NCBI GenBank assembly: GCA_946541435.1
Contig: CAMNJK010000042.1
Location: 1-10,006 of the forward strand
Direction of reading: 5' to 3'
From: an uncultured Bacillota bacterium
GTDB lineage: Bacteria; Bacillota; Clostridia; Peptostreptococcales; Anaerovoracaceae
Length of the DNA stretch: 10,006 bases
Shown here: positions 5,662-10,006 of the stretch, one piece after another
Layout of the letters: every line of letters begins with the position of its first letter
Numbering within the stretch: position 1 is the stretch's first letter
Position numbers and translations under genes: made by a program
Notes under the pieces: generated by a model
What the model was told of the DNA's origin: nothing
The model's input: only the letters and a program-made list of their open reading frames with translations
Databases searched by the model: none

Positions 5662-7053
5662 ATGACAGAAAGAAACATGCAGAAAGCTTTGGAAGAAGCG
5701 AAGAGAGTTGTGTCTCTGATCGAATCAGATGCGCTGACAGAAGATCAGAAAAAAGCGATCCAGACTGATTCCATTGCGAACTTCAATGAAAACGTTAACC
5801 CGGGTTGGCTCGAGTACAGAAAGTCTGTATCCACAGACGCTGCATTCGTAGAGTGGGAAGACGAAGGTGATGTATTCAGAGATCTGAATGGCGTAGAATT
5901 CATTGACTGTCTTGGCGGATTCGGAATCTTTGCCTGCGGCCACGGCAATCCGGAAATCAAGAAGACTGTTATGGCTCAGCTGAACAGATATTCCCTGCAT
6001 TCACAGGAACTGGTTGACCCGCTGAGAGGTTATCTGGCAAACCTGCTGGGAATGATCACACCGGGAGATCTGCAGTATTGTTTCTTCACCAACGGCGGCG
6101 CAGAAGCTGTTGAAATGGCTCTGAAACTGGCAAGACTGGCAACAGGCGGCAGATGGTATATCTCCACAGTCGGCGCGTTCCACGGCAAATCCATGGGCGC
6201 CATCTCCATGGGCGGCAAGGGCGCTTACAGAGAAGACTATATTCCGATGATCCAGCAGGTACAGCATGTCAAGTTCGGCGACGCTGAAGCGGCAAGAGTT
6301 GCGATCGAGAACCTGGAAGCTGTCGGCGAAAAGGTTGCGGGCCTGATCGTTGAGCCGATCCAGGGCGAAGCTGGTGTACAGATTCCGCCGGATGGCTACC
6401 TCAAGGCACTGAGAGAGATCTGCGATGAGCACGGCGTTGCTCTGATCTTCGATGAGATCCAGACAGGTCTGGGACGTACCGGTACCATGTGGAGATGCGA
6501 TCACGAAGGCGTTTGCCCGGACATCATGACATACGGCAAGGCTTCCTCCGGTGGTCTGGTTCCGATCACAGGTATCATCGCTCGTCCGTGGACATATGAG
6601 AAGTCCGGCGTCGGCACAGGCGTAGAAGGCAAGATGTTCGACAATCCGTGGATCCTGGGATCCCCGACATTCGGCGGCAACCCGCTGGCTTGCGCGGCGT
6701 TCATCTCCACCATCCGCTACATGCTGGAAAACGACCTGCCGGGTCTGTCCAAGCAGAAGGGCGAAAGATACATGGCTGGACTGGCCAAGCTGCATGAGAA
6801 GTATCCGAAGGTCCTGACCACATACAGAGGCGCCGGTATGCTGATGTGCATGGAATTCCCGACAGACGAAGTCGGCCACGAAGTCACAAAGGCACTGTTC
6901 GCACGGAACGTCATGACAGCTGGTACACTGGTCAATGCGCAGACCGTTCGTATCGAGCCGCCTCTCGTACAGGCTGACGAGACCATCGATAAGGTTCTGG
7001 TCGCTCTGGACGAAGCTCTGGCAGAAGTCGGCGAGAAGTACGGCCTGCTCTAA
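5662..7053 (+). CDS. patA: Putrescine aminotransferase (PLP-dependent class III)
   Basis: A 463-residue cytosolic class III aminotransferase that probably moves the amino group of putrescine to 2-oxoglutarate, giving 4-aminobutanal (which cyclises to 1-pyrroline) and glutamate, the first step of putrescine breakdown. It follows E. coli PatA/YgjG along its length: NVNPGWLEYRKSV, EFIDCLGGFGIF, LHSQELVDPLR, GAFHGKS, EPIQGE, FDEIQTGLGRTG (Asp264 to the pyridine nitrogen of PLP), Lys293 in GKASSGG as Schiff-base lysine, TFGGNPLACAA and the C-terminal RIEPPL. Length is typical. Start ATG 5662 has a strong AGGGAGG site seven bases upstream. Codon use differs from neighbouring genes: 14 of 19 Arg codons are AGA and Pro is nearly always CCG, as in rplM, which points to high expression. 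It is a single-gene unit with consensus promoter and strong terminator. Other diamine or omega-amino acid substrates cannot be ruled out. Confidence 0.88.
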   Translation: MTERNMQKALEEAKRVVSLIESDALTEDQKKAIQTDSIANFNENVNPGWLEYRKSVSTDAAFVEWEDEGDVFRDLNGVEFIDCLGGFGIFACGHGNPEIKKTVMAQLNRYSLHSQELVDPLRGYLANLLGMITPGDLQYCFFTNGGAEAVEMALKLARLATGGRWYISTVGAFHGKSMGAISMGGKGAYREDYIPMIQQVQHVKFGDAEAARVAIENLEAVGEKVAGLIVEPIQGEAGVQIPPDGYLKALREICDEHGVALIFDEIQTGLGRTGTMWRCDHEGVCPDIMTYGKASSGGLVPITGIIARPWTYEKSGVGTGVEGKMFDNPWILGSPTFGGNPLACAAFISTIRYMLENDLPGLSKQKGERYMAGLAKLHEKYPKVLTTYRGAGMLMCMEFPTDEVGHEVTKALFARNVMTAGTLVNAQTVRIEPPLVQADETIDKVLVALDEALAEVGEKYGLL

Positions 7054-7110
7054 ACCGGGAGATGAGATCTGCGGAAGATTCCAATGAAGATCCATAAATA
7101 AAGACATCAG

Positions 7111-7140
7111 GGCCCCGCGCGTGCGCGGGGCCTTTTGTTG
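7111..7140 (+). terminator. Intrinsic terminator of patA
   Basis: GGCCCCGCG (7111-7119) pairs perfectly with CGCGGGGCC (7124-7132) around a CGTG loop and is followed at once by TTTTGTTG. A classic strong Rho-independent terminator that insulates scpA from patA. Confidence 0.93.
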
Positions 7141-7163
7141 TGGGTCCGGGCGCGCTGCCGTGC

Positions 7164-7192
7164 TTGTCCAGCTTTTGCATCTGTGGTAGAAT
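7164..7192 (+). promoter_or_regulatory. Promoter for scpA-scpB
   Basis: TTGTCC (7164-7169), a 17-base spacer and TAGAAT (7187-7192) preceded by TGG, an extended -10 element. It lies between the patA terminator and scpA, leaving a leader of about 20 bases. Confidence 0.65.
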
Positions 7193-7220
7193 ACCTCTGC
7201 GGACAGCGCAGGAGGAAGCA

Positions 7221-7973
7221 ATGAGCTATCGGGTCAGACTGAATGTGTTCGAGGGGCCGTTTGATCTTCTGGTCTATCTGATCGAGCACGCGCAGATGAG
7301 CATTTACGACATCCGGATCTCGGAGATCACGGACCAGTACGTGCAGTATATTACGCAGATGCAGGAGGCGGACATCAATGTGTCCACCGAATTTATGGTG
7401 CTGGCCGCAGAGCTTCTGGAGATCAAATCGAAGATGCTGCTGCCCCGGTCCGCGCCGGAAGCGGACGCGGAGGGCACCTTCGAGGACCCGCGGACCGAGC
7501 TGGTGGCCAAGCTGCGGGAGTACAAGCTGTTCAAGGAGCTGTCCGGCATGCTGGAAGAGCGCTGGGAAGCAGCGTCAGCCCGGTTGGAGAAACCCCAGGA
7601 AGACCTGGCCCGGTTCACCGGAGAGCCGGACGAATATCTGAACCTGGACATGGATCAGTTCCGGTCGGCGTTTGAGGCTTTTCTGCAGCGGAAGAAAAAC
7701 CTGGAGGAGATCCGGGCCCACCACATCCGTACGGAAAAGCAGCGGATCACCACGGAGCTGCGCATGCGGGAGATCCGGGATTTCTTCCGGGGACGGGAAG
7801 AACGGAGCGCGGACTTCCGGGATCTGGTGCCCCGCAGGGACGACCGGTATGACATTTCCGTGACCTTTTCGTCCATGCTGGAAATGGTCCGGGAGCACCG
7901 GCTGGAAGCGGAACAGAAGAAACTGTTCGGAAACATCACCGTCACAGCGACGGATCAGATATTTGAGGATTGA
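7221..7973 (+). CDS. scpA: Segregation and condensation protein A (kleisin)
   Basis: A 250-residue kleisin that bridges the two heads of the SMC dimer and, with ScpB, forms the bacterial condensin that organises and separates chromosomes. Seen: the N-terminal signature YRVRLNVFEGPFDLLVYLIE (residues 3-22), an SMC-neck-binding helical part with AAELLEIKSKMLLP (about 63-76), a charged middle region, and a C-terminal winged-helix part (ISVTFSSMLEMVREHRLEAE then FGNITV). Length fits the family. ATG 7221 follows a perfect AGGAGG five bases away. It leads the scpA-scpB pair; its TGA falls inside a short duplicated sequence. Confidence 0.96.
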   Translation: MSYRVRLNVFEGPFDLLVYLIEHAQMSIYDIRISEITDQYVQYITQMQEADINVSTEFMVLAAELLEIKSKMLLPRSAPEADAEGTFEDPRTELVAKLREYKLFKELSGMLEERWEAASARLEKPQEDLARFTGEPDEYLNLDMDQFRSAFEAFLQRKKNLEEIRAHHIRTEKQRITTELRMREIRDFFRGREERSADFRDLVPRRDDRYDISVTFSSMLEMVREHRLEAEQKKLFGNITVTATDQIFED

Positions 7974-8001
7974 GACCGGAAGAATTGAGGATTGAGACCG
8001 G
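7963..8001. repeat. 17-bp direct repeat (22-bp period) spanning the scpA stop codon
   Basis: TTGAGGATTGAGACCGG is found at 7963-7979 and 7985-8001. The scpA TGA (7971-7973) lies inside the first copy and a sterile copy of it inside the second. It makes up much of the 63-base scpA-scpB gap. Confidence 0.93.
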
Positions 8002-8036
8002 CTGAGCTGGAGCAGCAGCCGGAGAAAGAGAAACAC

Positions 8037-8681
8037 ATGTCAAGCAGGAAGACCATCAAGTCAGCGATCGAATCCATGATGTTCATCTGGGGAGAACCCC
8101 TGAGCATCAAGGACATCGCGGACGTGTTCGGGATCGAAAAAAAAGAAGTATATGAGTGCTGCAGGGAGCTGATGGAGGAGTACGAGCAGGAAGGCCGCGG
8201 CATCGTGATCCGGGAGGTCAACAAGGCGTTCCAGTTCACCACCCGGGAAGAGAACCTGCCCTATATCGAGCGGCTTTGCACCCCGGTGCGCCACCGCCGT
8301 CTGTCCCAGTCCGCTCTGGAGACCCTTGCCATCGTGGCCTATCGTCAGCCGGTGACAAAAGGCGAGATCGAATCCATCCGCGGCATCCGCTGCGACCGGG
8401 TCATGGAAGGTCTGGTCCGCAAAGGGCTGGTCAGGGACATGGGCCGGTCTGAGTCAGTAGGCCGCCCCATCCTCTATGGGACCACCGATGAATTCCTGCG
8501 CCAGTTCGGCTTCGAGACCATCAAGGACCTGCCCGACATCAAGGACATCGAGGGCATTCTGGAGGATGAGGCTTCTGAGGAATTCCGGGACAGCCTGGAC
8601 CTGCAGCAGATCTCGCTGGCAGACCTTGCGGACGTGGCCGGGGACGAGGGCCCGGCGAAGGAATCAATACCCGAAGAATAG
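8037..8681 (+). CDS. scpB: Segregation and condensation protein B
   Basis: A 214-residue dimeric double winged-helix protein that binds the middle of ScpA and regulates the SMC complex. Seen: IKSAIESMMFIWGEPLSIKD at the N terminus (first winged helix), the family hallmark LSQSALETLAIVAYRQPVTK with GEIESIRG (near residues 88-117), GLVRDMGRSESVGRPILYGT, and TDEFLRQFGFETIKDLP. The acidic tail (about 176-214) is poorly conserved in the family. ATG 8037 has GGAGAAAGAG upstream; an in-frame TTG at 7992 has no good binding site and lies inside the duplicated sequence. It is very likely cotranscribed with scpA. Its last 18 bases overlap the 3' end of the converging nuclease-like gene. Confidence 0.95.
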   Translation: MSSRKTIKSAIESMMFIWGEPLSIKDIADVFGIEKKEVYECCRELMEEYEQEGRGIVIREVNKAFQFTTREENLPYIERLCTPVRHRRLSQSALETLAIVAYRQPVTKGEIESIRGIRCDRVMEGLVRKGLVRDMGRSESVGRPILYGTTDEFLRQFGFETIKDLPDIKDIEGILEDEASEEFRDSLDLQQISLADLADVAGDEGPAKESIPEE

Positions 8682-9512
8682 ACACGCGACCTGCTGCGCC
8701 TGCGCCTCGATCATCCGACTGTCGGTCCCGCCGTTTAAGTCATCGCTGGTCACGAAGAAGCTTTTGCCGAGGATGAAACCCTCGTGCAGGTACCAGTAGC
8801 ACTTCTCACCGTAGTCGATGGCATATCCCTTATCATGCAGCCGGCCCAGGTGCTCAATGATGATGAACGATCCGTCAAAGCACTGGATCAGAAAGTCCGG
8901 ACTGACGGTCTTCTTATTCCCGAAGCGGTCGGTGATGGTGATGACACAGTCATACCAGAACAGGACGCCCAGATCCAGCAGCGAATCATACCAGATCGTT
9001 TCCCCTTTGGAACGGGTGCGAGTGCCGTCCTTCGCGTAGTTTTCGGCTTTCGGGAAGGGCGCAGTGTTCCGCGGGTAGTCGGCAGAGGCCCACTGCTTCA
9101 GCTCTTCATAGCGCTGACCGAACTCGTCGCCGGCAGGATTGGCTTCGCAAGCCATCCGATATGATCTGGGCAGGTCAGAAAGGATCGCTTCGTGGCTGTA
9201 ATCCTGATAGCTGCGCGTCAGCCGATCAAGCAAAACCTGGTCATGCCTGAGCCTGGCCAGCCTTTCCATATTCAGCCGGGCGCAAATATGGGCGCGGACC
9301 GACGCAGTGTCCGGCTTGCCCAGGTATCGCTTGTGCGCGTGCCGGCCTTTCTTATCCTTCGTATAGGTAAGTTCATAGCAATAGAGCCCGTTTCCCCTGC
9401 GCTCGACACGCAGGCGGCAGGGCGGCGCAGCTTTGTCATCATTGCCCGTCAGATCGATGAGCTTCTGAATCCGCTTCTGCTCGACTTTTATCAGGTTTAT
9501 TAAGGTATTCAT
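8664..9512 (-). CDS. PD-(D/E)XK nuclease-like protein, orphan
   Basis: A 282-residue protein of unknown role. The C-terminal half carries a PD-(D/E)XK-type pattern: Glu171 in SKGETIWYDSLL with LGVLFWYD after it, SPDF (Asp206) and IIIEHLG (Glu220) after a beta hairpin, then KGYAIDY and a K-Y-Y pattern. The E-x-K lysine is replaced (Glu220-His221-Leu222). I recall EH-x-G at this position in other clostridial PD-(D/E)XK-like proteins, so another residue may take its place. The N-terminal part is basic: a short helix (IKVEQKRIQKLIDL), a YCYELTY...KRYLGK beta-rich section and a helical stretch. ATG 9512 follows AAGGAAGG; the frame is open further upstream but there runs through the palindrome array. 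No partner methylase, helicase or transposase is present. It may be a small mobile or defence-type gene; that is inference. No clear promoter is seen. Confidence 0.7.
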   Translation of the reverse strand: MNTLINLIKVEQKRIQKLIDLTGNDDKAAPPCRLRVERRGNGLYCYELTYTKDKKGRHAHKRYLGKPDTASVRAHICARLNMERLARLRHDQVLLDRLTRSYQDYSHEAILSDLPRSYRMACEANPAGDEFGQRYEELKQWASADYPRNTAPFPKAENYAKDGTRTRSKGETIWYDSLLDLGVLFWYDCVITITDRFGNKKTVSPDFLIQCFDGSFIIIEHLGRLHDKGYAIDYGEKCYWYLHEGFILGKSFFVTSDDLNGGTDSRMIEAQAQQVACLFFGY

Positions 9513-9550
9513 CCTGTTCAGCCTTCCTTTCTTAAATCGGCGATTTTTCA

Positions 9551-9702
9551 CTTGGGCAGATATACGGAAATTCTTGGGTATCAATACCCAAGGGATAGGT
9601 GATATATGCCCAAGAAACCCTGCTTTTTGATGCAAAAGTTGCGGATGATTTTTGCAAATGCTTGGGTATCAATACCCAAGAAATATAGAAATCGTGCCCA
9701 AG
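9551..9702. repeat. 22-bp-phased palindromic half-site array
   Basis: Seven copies of the 8-mer CTTGGGYA lie in two groups. Forward copies start at 9551, 9573 and 9661; reverse copies (TRCCCAAG) occupy 9585-9592, 9607-9614, 9673-9680 and 9695-9702. The inner pairs form two identical 20-bp palindromes (9573-9592 and 9661-9680; 9-bp arms, CA centre) set 88 bp apart. The outer copies lie exactly 22 bp from the inner ones, 88 being four times 22. The first group is fully symmetric over 64 bp: outer, 14 bases, palindrome, 14 bases, outer. The second lacks a good left outer copy. The pattern fits an operator array, a folded RNA leader or a REP-like element. Confidence 0.9.
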
Positions 9703-9877
9703 GAGCATAGCATGGGACGCGGACGGGGGTGGGAATATCCTTCTTACGACATATATGGTAACATTTGGAACACACATTTTCAACCACGAATTGAAAAAAA
9801 TGTAAAATATAAACAAATAGTTGCGTCATGCGGCACCATTGGATAGAAATCAAGGGCAACATCCTTTTCGGCCGGTG

Positions 9878-9906
9878 TTGTCAGCGGATGGCCCGAAGTG
9901 TAAAAT
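9878..9906 (+). promoter_or_regulatory. Promoter for the gene starting at 9990
   Basis: TTGTCA (9878-9883), a 17-base spacer and TAAAAT (9901-9906). A start near 9913 leaves a purine-rich leader of about 77 bases. The -35 box overlaps one arm (TGTTG) of a small inverted repeat with CAACA at 9857-9861. Confidence 0.65.
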
Positions 9907-9989
9907 AGGAGCGGCAATAAAGAAACAGAACACTGAGATCAGAAAAGCAGAAAAATAAAGCAGAAAAATAATGATACGGAGAAAAAACT

Positions 9990-10006
9990 ATGCTGTTTGA
10001 TTCCCA
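9990..10006 (+). CDS. tatD: Start of a probable TatD-family metal-dependent hydrolase (partial)
   Basis: Only MLFDS plus the first two bases of the sixth codon (CA, His or Gln) are in the window. A start of M-L-F-D-S-H is characteristic of TatD-family DNases, whose first metal-binding motif is the H-x-H that would follow. GGAG (9978-9981) lies eight bases upstream and a good promoter is present. The assignment rests on five residues, so it is a suggestion only. Confidence 0.45.

Larger units (their letters stand above)
9513..9989. other. 477-base intergenic region, AT-rich in its middle
   Basis: No convincing gene is visible. From left to right it holds the nuclease-gene binding site, a small palindrome AAATC-GGC-GATTT (9534-9546), the half-site array (9551-9702), an inverted repeat TGCAAAA/TTTTGCA (9631-9637, 9650-9656) between the two main palindromes, an AT-rich stretch (about 9730-9835), and the tatD promoter and leader (9878-9989). 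The AT-rich stretch is unlike the surrounding sequence and, with the array, suggests an inserted or fast-evolving segment. Confidence 0.6.

Noticed and set aside
6001..7221. 406-codon minus-strand frame opposite patA
   Set aside because: Shadow of patA. It crosses the patA terminator, is Cys/His-rich and has no family signature.
9513..9635. N-terminal extension of the nuclease-like protein through the palindrome array
   Set aside because: It would begin with TTG without a binding site, and its residues are simply the palindrome read as codons.
9551..9702. CRISPR array
   Set aside because: The repeats are 8-bp half-sites and 20-bp palindromes in both orientations with 14-base gaps, not direct repeats with spacers, and no cas gene is present.
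9971..10000. Nine-codon frame MIRRKNYAV overlapping the tatD start
   Set aside because: It has no binding site of its own and shows no leader-peptide feature; chance is the simplest explanation.

Overview
The window looks like chromosome of a moderately GC-rich, low-redundancy Bacillota genome, most likely a Clostridia-class anaerobe. The support is indirect: strong purine-rich ribosome binding sites, near-consensus sigma-A promoters, the scpA-scpB pair, a secreted fibronectin-III protein, and an AGA/CCG codon bias in the genes expected to be most expressed. No genus can be named from the sequence. No tRNA, rRNA, CRISPR array or recognisable transposase was seen.

Layout. Positions 1-258 (minus) are the N-terminal part of ribosomal protein L13 (rplM), with a consensus promoter about 320 bases upstream and a structured leader. 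A second promoter fires the other way into a secreted FnIII plus beta-propeller-like protein (704-1999). It converges on a PhzF-family isomerase-like gene (2209-3210, minus); between them lie three hairpins, the last a bidirectional terminator. Divergent from phzF is a 667-residue P1B-type ATPase homologue (3326-5329) in which the phosphorylated Asp is Asn. Next come patA, a putrescine aminotransferase (5662-7053) with a consensus promoter, a 180-base leader and a strong terminator, and then scpA (7221-7973) and scpB (8037-8681), the SMC-condensin partners. Convergent with scpB and overlapping its end by 18 bases is a PD-(D/E)XK nuclease-like gene (8664-9512, minus). Its upstream region carries an array of palindromic half-sites on an exact 22-bp grid (9551-9702). 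The window ends at the first codons of a probable tatD gene (9990) with its own promoter.

How the genes relate. Only scpA-scpB form an obvious functional unit (chromosome condensation). The others appear to be single-gene transcription units, each with its own promoter. patA shares the codon bias of rplM, which suggests polyamine catabolism is a major activity of this organism.

Most notable are: (1) the full-length but catalytically altered P-type ATPase, with neutralised phosphorylation site, altered GDGxND motif and lost CPC metal site but intact nucleotide-binding motifs; (2) the 22-bp-phased palindrome array next to the nuclease-like gene; (3) three separate 20-24 bp tandem duplications at or beside stop codons, one of which duplicates the stop itself.
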